Below are positions 8,031 through 14,149 of a DNA stretch of 14,149 nucleotides, one piece after another. Positions within the stretch are counted from its first letter, which is position 1, and the number at the start of each line of letters is the position of its first letter. The position numbers and the translations under genes are program-made. The notes under the pieces were generated by a model, which was not told where the DNA came from, made no database searches, and saw only the letters and a list, made by a program, of their open reading frames with translations. This DNA comes from an uncultured bacterium (GTDB taxonomy: Bacteria > Actinomycetota > Coriobacteriia > Coriobacteriales > Coriobacteriaceae). Location: the NCBI GenBank assembly GCA_905215115.1, contig CAJMOP010000047.1, forward strand, positions 1 to 14,149. Reading direction: 5' to 3'.

Positions 8031-8078
8031 AATGCCCACGAACAACACAGCGCTCGACGCGCGTCATCCGTGGGCATT
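8031..8078 (-). terminator. Possible stem-loop after the second GtrA gene
   Basis: A perfect 10-bp stem (8031-8040 AATGCCCACG with 8069-8078) encloses a 28-base loop that can form a small GCGC/GCGC inner hairpin. It starts about 20 bases after the stop of the GtrA gene at 8100. There is no T run after the stem in either direction, so it may be a processing or attenuator structure rather than an intrinsic terminator. Confidence 0.35.
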
Positions 8079-8099
8079 GTAAAGCTGTAAGGTTGCGAG

Positions 8100-8495
8100 T
8101 TACTTGGTCTCGTCGCCTTCCAGGAAGATCTTTCGGGTCACAAAGTTGTAGACCATGACAAGCGCGGTGGCGCAAATCTTGGCGATATTGGCCTCGAGCC
8201 CCAGGCCGGCGTTGAGCGCCAGCACGATGCCGTCGTTGAGTCCCAAACCGATCACAGACAGCACGACAAAGATAATGAACTCGCGGCGGCGGCTCATGCC
8301 CTCCTTGTGCGCAAACACGTACTTCATGCTGGCGAGGTAGTTAAAGATTAGTGAGATGATAAAGCCGCTGGTGTTGGCGATTAGGATGTTGAGGTCCAGA
8401 CCGTAGTGGAGCAGATTCATAATGCCAAAGTCGATGACCGTGGCAATGACGCCGACGACGCCAAACTTCATGATCTGCGCAAGGAGCTTTTGCAT
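8100..8495 (-). CDS. GtrA-family small polytopic membrane protein (copy 2)
   Basis: This 131-residue protein has the GtrA layout of four hydrophobic segments, with the N-terminal IMKFGVVGVIATVIDF pattern and the loop SMKYVFAHKEGMSRRREF. The ATG at 8495 is chosen because AAGGCAGG lies four bases upstream and the family pattern begins right after it; an upstream TTG at 8558 would add 21 unlike residues. It lies 78 bp downstream of the fbp stop with no terminator between, so read-through from fbp is likely. It shares long identical stretches with the GtrA gene at 7474-7881 (SMKYVF, EGMSR, LSVIGLGLND), so the two come from duplication. The family is associated with moving undecaprenyl-linked sugars across the membrane; the substrate here is unknown. 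Confidence 0.87.
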   Translation of the reverse strand: MQKLLAQIMKFGVVGVIATVIDFGIMNLLHYGLDLNILIANTSGFIISLIFNYLASMKYVFAHKEGMSRRREFIIFVVLSVIGLGLNDGIVLALNAGLGLEANIAKICATALVMVYNFVTRKIFLEGDETK

Positions 8496-8573
8496 GGTAC
8501 CTGCCTTATGGTGGCGCCGGGGCGCCGCGGGGATGACAAACTCAGCAAGTTTAGCCAATCCCCACGGGTGGTG

Positions 8574-10490
8574 CTAGGCGCGCTCCTCGATAGCACCGTT
8601 TCTATATGCATCGAGCAGCTGGCGCAGGTCCTGGATCTGGCTGCGGATCTTGGCACCGGAATCGGTGTCGCTCACCATGCGGCGACGGTCGGCCTCGTCA
8701 AAGCGGTTGGTCTCGCTTTCGATATCGACGTTGCGGGTGAGTGCCTCGGCAACCGTCGTAAAGGCCCGGTGCGACTTGAGGCGGCAGCCGCGCGAGCTCG
8801 AGATGAGCGTATAGCCGGCGATACCCGTCTTGGGATGGTAAGCGCGGCAGAAGCCGCCATCGATGACCAGCAGCTTGCCCTCGGCGCGGATGGGCTGCTC
8901 GCCCTTGGTGGTTTTAACGGGCGTGTGGCCGTTGATGATGTGACCGGTCGGTGAGCATGCCATGGGCGCGACGCCAAACTCGCGCATGATGTCATCGCAG
9001 ACCGAGGGCGACTTGGTAAGCGTAAAGTACGGGTCCATCGGCTCGACCCACGTGCTCTTGTCGGCGATGTAGGCGCGCTCAAAGGTGCGTACCACGCGTC
9101 CGCTGGCAGGTGAGTTAAAGCCAATCCACAGGTACCACATCCAGTCGAGGGCGTCTCGGTCGCCCACGCGCCAGGCACGGCGTGCAATGTAATCGCAAAA
9201 GTCGAAGTAATCGCGGCCAGCGTGCCAGGTGCCCAGGCAGTTCATGCTGCTAAAGGTGCCGTCCTCGTTGAGCGGCACGCAGCCGTGGAACAACAGGTTG
9301 CCGTTGGCGACCTTGTACATGGAGCCGTGGGAATAGAGGAAATCGATGTGGCGATGCAGGTGATCGGCGGTGACAAACTCGGACACGAGCTTGTCGATGA
9401 TGTGCTGCTCCTCGGGCGTGAGCGTATAGGGGTCCGCCGGGTCGACGGTGGGGAAGTCGTTGGTCGTGAGCGGCCACACGCTGCCGTCGGCGAGCGTGAC
9501 CGTGCCGGTGTCGTGGTCGATCTTGTCGAGTAGCAGGCGATCGGTCATATCGAACTCGGGGTGGCGCTGGATAATCTGGCCCTCGAGCTTAAAGAGCAGC
9601 ACGTTGATGGCCTTGATCAGCGGGGTGATGGGCTCACCGGCGGTGTAGGTGGCATCGGCAAAGGCAACAAGCTCGCGCAGCGAGATGCCGTAGTCGTTCT
9701 CGAGGATCTCGTAATTGTCGTAGCGTAGGTTGTTGCGCAGCACCGTGGCGATGCAGGCGGGCTCACCGGCCGCAGCGCCCATCCACAGCAGGTCGTGGTT
9801 GCCCCACTGGATGTCGAGCGAATGGTAGGTGAGCAGGCGGTCCATAATCTTGGCCGCGCCGCCGCCGCGGTCGAAGATGTCGCCCACCAGGTGCAGGTGG
9901 TCGACGGCCAGGCGCTTGATGAGCGAGGCAAGCGACTCGATAAAGTCGTCAGCGCTGGCGGTCTCCAGTATGGACTCCACGATGCGCTCGTGATAGCGCA
10001 CGCGATAGTTGTTCTCGTCCGGATGCGTGTGTAGCAGCTCGTCGATGATGTAGGCGTAATCGCGTGGGATGGCCTTACGCACCTTGGAGCGCGTATAGCG
10101 GCTCGAAAGCGAGCGGGCAACCATGATGAGCTGATCAAGCATCGTCTTGTACCAGGTGGGCGAGTCTTCGCGCTGGCTGCGGACCAGGTCGATCTTCTCG
10201 CGCGGATAGTAGATGAGCGTGCACAGCTCGCCCTTTTCGTCAAAGGTGAGCGTGTCGCCAAAGATCTCGTCGACATGCTCGCGCACGACGCCCGAGCAGT
10301 TGTTGAGGATGTGCATAAAGGCTTCGTACTCGCCATGCACGTCGCTCATAAAATGTTCGGTGCCTTTGGGCAGGTTGAGAATGGCCGAGAGATTGATGAT
10401 CTCGGTAAATGCGGATTGCTCGGTGGGAAATTGTTTCGACAGCAGACGCAGATACTTGAAGTCTTGCGGATTGCGATCGAATGCGACCAT
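8574..10490 (-). CDS. fbp: Fructose-1,6-bisphosphatase class III
   Basis: This 638-residue protein fits the class III (Bacillus subtilis Fbp-type) family, which is about 640-670 residues long. It hydrolyses fructose 1,6-bisphosphate to fructose 6-phosphate in the cytosol, the committed step of gluconeogenesis. Metallophosphatase motifs are present in order: SDVHGE (49-54), GDIFDRG (203-209), GNHD (230-233), LLFHG (399-403), NGHTPV (520-525) and DGG (544-546), so the di-metal site looks intact. Much of the rest is the family-specific insert between GNHD and LLFHG. The ATG at 10490 has AAGGTG four bases upstream; an in-frame extension to 10535 lacks such a site and is not family-like. A perfect dyad overlaps the probable promoter. 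A GtrA gene follows after 78 bp. No truncation or missing key residue was seen. Confidence 0.96.
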   Translation of the reverse strand: MVAFDRNPQDFKYLRLLSKQFPTEQSAFTEIINLSAILNLPKGTEHFMSDVHGEYEAFMHILNNCSGVVREHVDEIFGDTLTFDEKGELCTLIYYPREKIDLVRSQREDSPTWYKTMLDQLIMVARSLSSRYTRSKVRKAIPRDYAYIIDELLHTHPDENNYRVRYHERIVESILETASADDFIESLASLIKRLAVDHLHLVGDIFDRGGGAAKIMDRLLTYHSLDIQWGNHDLLWMGAAAGEPACIATVLRNNLRYDNYEILENDYGISLRELVAFADATYTAGEPITPLIKAINVLLFKLEGQIIQRHPEFDMTDRLLLDKIDHDTGTVTLADGSVWPLTTNDFPTVDPADPYTLTPEEQHIIDKLVSEFVTADHLHRHIDFLYSHGSMYKVANGNLLFHGCVPLNEDGTFSSMNCLGTWHAGRDYFDFCDYIARRAWRVGDRDALDWMWYLWIGFNSPASGRVVRTFERAYIADKSTWVEPMDPYFTLTKSPSVCDDIMREFGVAPMACSPTGHIINGHTPVKTTKGEQPIRAEGKLLVIDGGFCRAYHPKTGIAGYTLISSSRGCRLKSHRAFTTVAEALTRNVDIESETNRFDEADRRRMVSDTDSGAKIRSQIQDLRQLLDAYRNGAIEERA

Positions 10491-10517
10491 GAAACACCTT
10501 CCGATGGGGTTGGTAAA

Positions 10518-10547
10518 ACTGATAAACAGCGTCAAACGTTTATCAGT
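10518..10547 (-). promoter_or_regulatory. Perfect 10-10-10 dyad in the fbp leader (operator candidate)
   Basis: ACTGATAAAC (10518-10527) and GTTTATCAGT (10538-10547) are perfect inverted arms around a 10-base spacer, 28-57 bases upstream of the fbp ATG. The arm centres are 20 bp apart, about two helix turns, as for two sites bound by a dimer on one face. One arm contains the probable -10 of fbp. I do not recognise the regulator. It could also form a hairpin in the leader RNA if transcription starts upstream. Confidence 0.55.
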
Positions 10548-10567
10548 ATGCGCCGCTTTTGTTTCGA
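10539..10567 (-). promoter_or_regulatory. Candidate fbp promoter (-35 TCGAAA, -10 GATAAA)
   Basis: On the - strand TCGAAA (10567-10562) and GATAAA (10544-10539) are separated by 17 bases, a normal sigma-A spacing with fair consensus match. Transcription would start near 10533, inside the dyad, leaving a leader of about 40 bases with the AAGGTG ribosome site. Confidence 0.35.
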
Positions 10568-10773
10568 TTGGGGGTGGGAGGTTGAATTGTTGGCCGAACG
10601 GTTTGGTAAATCGATTTAGTTGAGGTAGATATGGCGGTTTGGTGGAGACGACAGAAGGTGTTTTCTCAGATATTTATGCGTGGGGTCGGTGGAGACGATG
10701 GTGGTAAAGATGTTCGCTATTATTGGTTCGATTTGGTAAATAGTGGACATATGTACCGTATGTAGGCTCACTG

Positions 10774-10782
10774 TGCGATAAT
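10774..10782 (+). promoter_or_regulatory. Extended -10 promoter of the DegV gene (TGCGATAAT)
   Basis: TGCGATAAT fits the extended -10 form (TGn plus GATAAT); the -35 region (TACCGT, 17 bases upstream) is weak, as is common with extended -10 promoters. A start near 10789 would leave a leader of about 22 bases holding AAGGAG (10799-10804). Confidence 0.45.
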
Positions 10783-10810
10783 TTGCGCAGCAATGAGTAA
10801 GGAGCCTCAT

Positions 10811-11701
10811 ATGAGTGATTTTGTCCTGACCTGTGAATCCGCCGCCGATCGAACTCGGGAGTTCTTTGAATCGCGCAATATCCCTGTCGTGTGTTTTCAT
10901 TACGAGATCGACGATGTTGTCTATACGGACGATCTGTATCAGTCGATTACGCCGGACGAGTTTTTTGCCCAGATATCCGCGGGCGCCATGCCCAAGACGT
11001 CTCAGGTGAGCGTGGGTGAGTACGAGGAGTTTTGGGAGCCGCTTGTTGCCGAGGGTAAAGACGTGCTGCACCTGACGTTGTCGTCGGGTATTTCGGGTAC
11101 GTATGGCTCGGCTTGCGTTGCGGCGCAGATGCTCGTGGATCGCTATCCCCAGGGCGGCAAGGTGCGCGTCATCGATTCGCTGGCGGCGTCTTCGGGCTTT
11201 GGCCTGCTGGCGGAATGTGCCGCCGACGTGCGCGATAGCGGGGCTTCACTCGACGAGACGGCTGCCTGGATCGAGGAGCACAAGCTCAACCTGCACCACT
11301 GGTTCTTCTCGACCGATCTGTCGAGCTACCTGCGCGGCGGTCGCATTTCGGCTGCGAGCGCGATCATCGGCACGGCGCTTAAGATTTGCCCGCTTATGAC
11401 GGTCGATTGCGACGGCAAGCTGTCGCCACGTGAGAAGATTCGCACTAAGAAGCGCGCGATTTCCGAGATGGCTAAGACCATGATGGCACACGTGCAGGAC
11501 GGTGCGGATTATTCGGGTAAGTGCGTCATGTCGCACTCGGCGTGCCGCGAGGATGCCGAGGCAGTTGCGGCACTGATCGAGGAACAGATTCCGCAGCTTA
11601 AAGGCAAGATTGAGATCAATAACATCGGTACTCTGATTGGCTCGCACACCGGACCTGGTACGGTGGCGCTCTTCTTTATGGGCGACAAGCGCGTGGATTA
11701 A
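10811..11701 (+). CDS. DegV-family fatty-acid-binding protein (FakB-like)
   Basis: This 296-residue protein has normal length for the DegV family, whose characterised members (FakB) hold a fatty acid so that the kinase FakA can phosphorylate it for phospholipid synthesis. Visible family motifs: KTSQVS (62-67, the TSxPS-type loop), LSSGISGTYGSA (90-101), SSYLRGGRIS (171-180) and SHTGPG (278-283), whose His is thought to contact the ligand carboxylate. The ATG at 10811 is chosen because AAGGAG lies six bases upstream; an in-frame ATG at 10793 would put that site inside the gene. It is probably a single-gene unit, with its own extended -10 promoter and a terminator 42 bases after the stop. No FakA-like gene is in view. 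DegV family is firm; ligand identity is inferred. Confidence 0.95.
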   Translation: MSDFVLTCESAADRTREFFESRNIPVVCFHYEIDDVVYTDDLYQSITPDEFFAQISAGAMPKTSQVSVGEYEEFWEPLVAEGKDVLHLTLSSGISGTYGSACVAAQMLVDRYPQGGKVRVIDSLAASSGFGLLAECAADVRDSGASLDETAAWIEEHKLNLHHWFFSTDLSSYLRGGRISAASAIIGTALKICPLMTVDCDGKLSPREKIRTKKRAISEMAKTMMAHVQDGADYSGKCVMSHSACREDAEAVAALIEEQIPQLKGKIEINNIGTLIGSHTGPGTVALFFMGDKRVD

Positions 11702-11742
11702 TTTTCCCCATCACGTCGCTGTATGATTGCTTAAGCGAAAAC

Positions 11743-11770
11743 GGCCCGCCTCACGTTTGTGGGGCGGGCC
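11743..11770. terminator. Bidirectional terminator between convergent genes
   Basis: A 12-bp GC-rich stem (11743-11754 GGCCCGCCTCAC with 11759-11770, one G-U pair) has a 4-base loop. On the - strand it is followed by GTTTT; on the + strand by a weaker AAGATGTTTT. It lies between the DegV stop (11701) and the barrel-protein stop (11782) and probably serves both. Confidence 0.8.
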
Positions 11771-11781
11771 AAGATGTTTTG

Positions 11782-12873
11782 CTAGCGTTTCTTTCCGCGG
11801 AAGAAGAAGCCGTGCAGTGATGGCTTGAGGCCGCGGTTGGCGCGACGCTCCTCGATATGATCGTGGATCGAAGCGACGCGCTCGATGACCTCGTCGGGAA
11901 TCGGCACGTCGGGATTCATGTTCTCGACCTGGCTGACCTCGGCGGCGGCGACCTGGTCGATAATGGGCACATCGTCGCGCGAGATGACAGGCGTGGCGTC
12001 TTCCTTCATCTTGCGGTAGCGCTGCATCATGTCGGTCTGCAGCTGCTGGGCCGAAGGCGGCGTCCAGATGATGGCGTTGGCGCCGGCGGCGATGGTTTCG
12101 CGGATACTCTCGGGCGTCTTGCCGCCTGGTGCGATGAGCGGCAGGTTGGGATAGTGCTCGCGCAGCTCGCGCAGGACCTGCGGCGTGTTCTTGCCGGCCG
12201 CGATGTTGAGAATCTTGGCTCCGGCGCGCACCTTGGCGTGAGCATCGTCGTCGCAGCGAACGACCGTGGCGATGACGGGGATGTCGGCGATGTTGGTGAT
12301 GTGCTCGACCATCTCGGCAGTGGCGGGGGAGTTGACCACGCAGCCCGCCGCGCCCTGCATCTCGGAGACGGCCGCCATCTGCACGGAGCGCTTGCCGGTC
12401 GTAGTTCCGCCGCCCACGCCTACAAAGACCGGGCACTCGGCGACGGTCAACAGCGCCTGCGTAATGGCCGGCTGTGGCGTGAAGGGGTAAACGGCAAAGA
12501 CGGCATCGGCGTTGGAGTTGCGAATGACCGCAACGTCGGTGGTGTAGATGAGCGACTTGATGCGGCGGCCAAAGAGCGTAAAGCCGCTGGCCTCCTCGAT
12601 CTCATCGGGCATGCGGAGAGCCGCCTTACGCAGACGCCCGTCGATGGGCAGCGGCTCCATAGGGAGCAGGCCGTTGGGCGTGACGGCTACCTGGGGCTCG
12701 GTGAACTCGTCTGCGAGCTCGACCTCGGAGAAATCGACCGAGGCGACGATGTCTTCGTGAACCTCGGCGGGCACATCGATGGGGGCTTGGTCGTTTGCCG
12801 CGGCAGGCGTGTCGAAGGAGCTGGTGCCGACGAAGGCGTCGACGCGCTCATTTAGATCGTTGAGGGTATCCAT
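11782..12873 (-). CDS. Conserved barrel-type protein of unknown function (KDPG-aldolase-like half)
   Basis: This is a 363-residue protein I cannot name with confidence; similar actinobacterial proteins are, from memory, labelled only hydrolase. Residues 1-90 are acidic and low in predicted structure. About 95-285 alternate beta strands and helices: DAVFAVYP (123-130), PVFVGVGGGTTTGKR (148-162), AAGCVVNSPATAEMV (175-189), IPVIATVVRC (198-207), AKILNIAAGK (219-228), LPLIAPGGKTPESIRE (244-259) and ANAIIWTPPS (265-274). The late Gly-Gly-Lys-Thr-Pro turn followed by a helix and an AGA strand resembles the phosphate-binding end of KDPG aldolase and other TIM-barrel enzymes. The C-terminal tail is basic (FFFRGKKR). 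The ATG at 12873 has no good ribosome site; TAGAAT about 10 bases upstream could be a -10, which would make a very short leader. Reality of the gene is firm, function is not. Confidence 0.85.
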   Translation of the reverse strand: MDTLNDLNERVDAFVGTSSFDTPAAANDQAPIDVPAEVHEDIVASVDFSEVELADEFTEPQVAVTPNGLLPMEPLPIDGRLRKAALRMPDEIEEASGFTLFGRRIKSLIYTTDVAVIRNSNADAVFAVYPFTPQPAITQALLTVAECPVFVGVGGGTTTGKRSVQMAAVSEMQGAAGCVVNSPATAEMVEHITNIADIPVIATVVRCDDDAHAKVRAGAKILNIAAGKNTPQVLRELREHYPNLPLIAPGGKTPESIRETIAAGANAIIWTPPSAQQLQTDMMQRYRKMKEDATPVISRDDVPIIDQVAAAEVSQVENMNPDVPIPDEVIERVASIHDHIEERRANRGLKPSLHGFFFRGKKR

Positions 12874-13064
12874 GGAAGCTCGATTCTATGTGATGACGGC
12901 CGGCGCGATGCAGCCGGAATTGCGAATGCTAAATCGTTTGACGAGTTGATTTTTCCCCGCCACGCAATTCGTTAGACCGAAGGGCCGGCGAACGTGAAGG
13001 AGCTGTGGTGGCGGGGATCGAGGTGCTATCTTGAAAGTCCCGTTTAAAAGAGAGGTGACGCGGT

Positions 13065-13235
13065 ATGGAATTGACAGCAATGTTTGGCTCGATTGGCCTG
13101 TGTGTGGGCGCAATTGTTGCCGCCGCGGTCATCTACTTTGTGGTCACGGCCATTAAGGGCAAAAGGGCCGAACGCAAGGAGCGCACGATGCTTAAACAGC
13201 ATCGCGACCAGCAGGGCAAACGCGCACGGAGATAG
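13065..13235 (+). CDS. Small single-pass membrane protein, 56 residues
   Basis: This short ORF starts at the ATG at 13065 with AGAGAGGTG about 8 bases upstream and ends at the TAG at 13233-13235. Residues 8-29 are a continuous hydrophobic segment (GSIGLCVGAIVAAAVIYFVV), and residues 31-56 are strongly basic (KGKRAERKERTMLKQHRDQQ, ending RARR). By the positive-inside rule the tail is cytoplasmic. The basic tail could bind nucleic acid or acidic lipid headgroups, or act as a partner subunit, but no known family is recognised. It lies alone between a divergent barrel-protein gene and a convergent RNA methyltransferase gene, whose stop is 24 bases away. Confidence 0.75.
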   Translation: MELTAMFGSIGLCVGAIVAAAVIYFVVTAIKGKRAERKERTMLKQHRDQQGKRARR

Positions 13236-13260
13236 CTTGTTGAGTTTTGGATCCGTGCGC
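13222..13260. terminator. Possible stem-loop spanning two convergent gene ends
   Basis: GCGCACGGA (13222-13230) and TCCGTGCGC (13252-13260) form a perfect 9-bp stem with a 21-base loop. The arms include the last codons of the small membrane protein and reach the stop of the methyltransferase gene. There is no clear T run, so termination is uncertain; it may be all that separates these convergent genes. Confidence 0.3.
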
Positions 13261-14149
13261 TAACTGCGTTTTCGGATCAGGGCAATGTAGAAGCCCTCAA
13301 AGTCGCGGCTGGGCGGAATGGTGAGCGTGCCGGGCAGGCCGTTGGCGATGGCCGATACCTGACCCGCGGCAATGGCTTCGGTCAGGGCGTTGGACTCGAT
13401 GCGCGGCTCCTCACCAGCTTCCTGGGCGCGGCGTGCCTCACTTTCGCTCGGCGTGCCATCGAGGGGGATAAGCTCGCAGTCCATGTGCTTGTCGAGGGCC
13501 TCTTGCAGGGCGTCCTCGTTTTCCTGCGGCAAGATCGAACAAGTCGAATAGACGAGCGTGCCGCCCGGTTTGAGGGCTCCCATGGCGCGGTCCAGAAGTG
13601 CTCGCTGCGAGCGGGCGCACCTGCTCAGCAACTGCTCGGTGAGGCCGCGCAGGCTCTTCTCGTTGCCGCTGACGACTGTGCCCGTGCCGGTGCAGGGAGC
13701 GTCGAGCAGGATACGGTCAAAGCGGAAGAACTCGTCGAGCTCGCGTGCGTCGATGCGCATGACGGGCACGTTTTTTGCGCCTTGGCGGTGGAGGTTGGCT
13801 TCGAGCTTCTCGGCGCGGGGAATGCTCATCTCGCAGGCGGTAAGGTGCGCCTGGCCCTGGGTGAGGGCGGCGATCTGCGTCGTCTTGCCGCCGGGGGCCG
13901 CGCACATGTCCAGGATGTCCTCGCCGGCCTGGGCGCCCAAGACCAACGGCGGCATCATGGACGACAGACTTTGCAAGTAGATCTTGCCGTCGCGGTAGAT
14001 GTCGAGGTCCCACAGGTCGGAAACCTGGGCCTCGGGCAGGATGGAAGCGTCCGGGTACCATGCGACGGGGCGGTGGGCGATGCCGGCGGCATCGAGCGCC
14101 GCGGCGATGTCCTCGGCGGTTGCCTTGAGCGTGTTGGCGCGCAGCGTGA
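13260..14149 (-). CDS. RsmB/NOP-family rRNA (cytosine-5) methyltransferase, N-terminus beyond window
   Basis: The frame is open to the right edge, giving 295 C-terminal residues; a TTG at 13976 is internal, because the family pattern continues upstream (LRANTLK, then DLWDLDIYRDGKIYLQSLSS). These enzymes transfer a methyl group from S-adenosylmethionine to C5 of a cytosine in RNA, usually 16S rRNA. Motifs in order: LDMCAAPGGKTTQ (SAM-binding motif I), an acidic CEMS turn, LLDAPCTGTG (motif IV) and VYSTCS (motif VI); both cysteines used by this family, in APC and TCS, are present. The C-terminus ends in GFYIALIRKRS, close to the end of the core domain, with no appended PUA domain. It could be the RsmF/YebU or Sun/RsmB type; with the N-terminus missing I give no symbol. 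Confidence 0.93.
   Translation of the reverse strand, partial: TLRANTLKATAEDIAAALDAAGIAHRPVAWYPDASILPEAQVSDLWDLDIYRDGKIYLQSLSSMMPPLVLGAQAGEDILDMCAAPGGKTTQIAALTQGQAHLTACEMSIPRAEKLEANLHRQGAKNVPVMRIDARELDEFFRFDRILLDAPCTGTGTVVSGNEKSLRGLTEQLLSRCARSQRALLDRAMGALKPGGTLVYSTCSILPQENEDALQEALDKHMDCELIPLDGTPSESEARRAQEAGEEPRIESNALTEAIAAGQVSAIANGLPGTLTIPPSRDFEGFYIALIRKRS

Larger units (their letters stand above)
10491..10810. other. Divergent intergenic region between fbp and the DegV gene
   Basis: These 320 bp hold no convincing gene. They contain the fbp promoter and dyad (10518-10567), the DegV-gene promoter (10774-10782), and several direct repeats: TTGGTAAA at 10510-10517, 10603-10610 and 10733-10740, the last two within the longer TTTGGTAAAT, and GGTGGAGACGA at 10641-10651 and 10688-10698. 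The middle part (about 10600-10760) is unassigned. Confidence 0.6.

Noticed and set aside
7886..8077. Small - strand ORF of 63 codons in the gap between the GtrA genes
   Set aside because: No ribosome site, an unremarkable sequence, overlap with the stem-loop at 8031-8078, and no membrane or domain pattern.
8406..8954. + strand ORF of 182 codons across the end of fbp and the GtrA gene
   Set aside because: It is opposite two firm genes and its protein has no coherent domain; it is a shadow frame. The + strand ORFs at 9222-9533 and 11857-12855 were rejected for the same reason.
10616..11071. - strand ORF of 151 codons covering part of the fbp-DegV intergenic region
   Set aside because: Half of it is opposite the DegV gene, it has no ribosome site or recognisable family, and it would block the DegV-gene promoter region.
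12391..12423. Walker A nucleotide-binding loop in the barrel protein (GGGTTTGKR)
   Set aside because: The spacing is close to GxxxxGK[ST], but Arg follows the Lys in place of Ser or Thr, there is no Walker B, and the surrounding fold reads as a barrel rather than a P-loop domain.
13974..13976. TTG at 13976 as the start of the RNA methyltransferase
   Set aside because: The family sequence continues upstream in the same frame to the window edge (LRANTLK and the region before LQSLSS), so the start lies beyond base 14149.

Overview
The window looks like a chromosomal segment of a GC-rich, Gram-positive gut actinobacterium of the Coriobacteriia, most likely Collinsella or a close relative. I infer this from recalled gene style (DUF4430 surface proteins, Bacillus-type class III FBPase, paired GtrA proteins, strong GC-rich terminators), not from a search. 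Shine-Dalgarno sites support most internal starts. No rRNA, tRNA, transposase or cas gene was seen.

Layout. (1) Positions 1-7125 hold a two-gene surface-protein operon on the + strand. The first gene is open at its 5' end and encodes at least 2072 residues: a chain of seven Ig-like modules, atypical bacterial Ig modules, a DUF4430 domain, a beta-propeller, an InlB-type repeat, a charged linker and a C-terminal membrane anchor. The second gene follows after a few bases and encodes a membrane-anchored protein with a long Ser/Asp/Lys/Gly linker and another DUF4430 domain. A strong terminator closes the operon. (2) Positions 7191-7366 are non-coding and hold a compact palindromic element: three units with an exact 62-bp period, bounded by 19-bp terminal inverted repeats with one mismatch. 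(3) On the - strand, from right to left, lie fbp (class III fructose-1,6-bisphosphatase, start 10490), a GtrA-family gene, a 218-bp gap with two dyads, a second GtrA-family gene and a terminator. (4) A 320-bp divergent intergenic region separates fbp from a + strand DegV-family gene. It holds a perfect 10-10-10 dyad over the likely fbp promoter and an extended -10 for the DegV gene. (5) A GC-rich bidirectional terminator lies between the DegV gene and a convergent - strand gene for a half-barrel or TIM-barrel-like protein of unknown function. (6) A 56-residue single-pass membrane protein missing from routine ORF lists precedes a convergent RsmB/NOP-type RNA cytosine methyltransferase gene that runs off the right edge.

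How the parts relate. The two DUF4430 proteins are probably made and exported together and act at the envelope; their ligand is not visible from the sequence. The GtrA proteins are small membrane proteins usually tied to moving lipid-linked sugars for surface glycans. Fbp sets gluconeogenic flux to hexose phosphates, so fbp-gtrA linkage could reflect supply of sugar precursors, but this is only inference. The DegV, barrel and methyltransferase genes look like ordinary core genes. The parts most worth a second look are the palindromic element, the composite surface protein with its in-frame hexanucleotide repeat, and the dyad at the fbp promoter.
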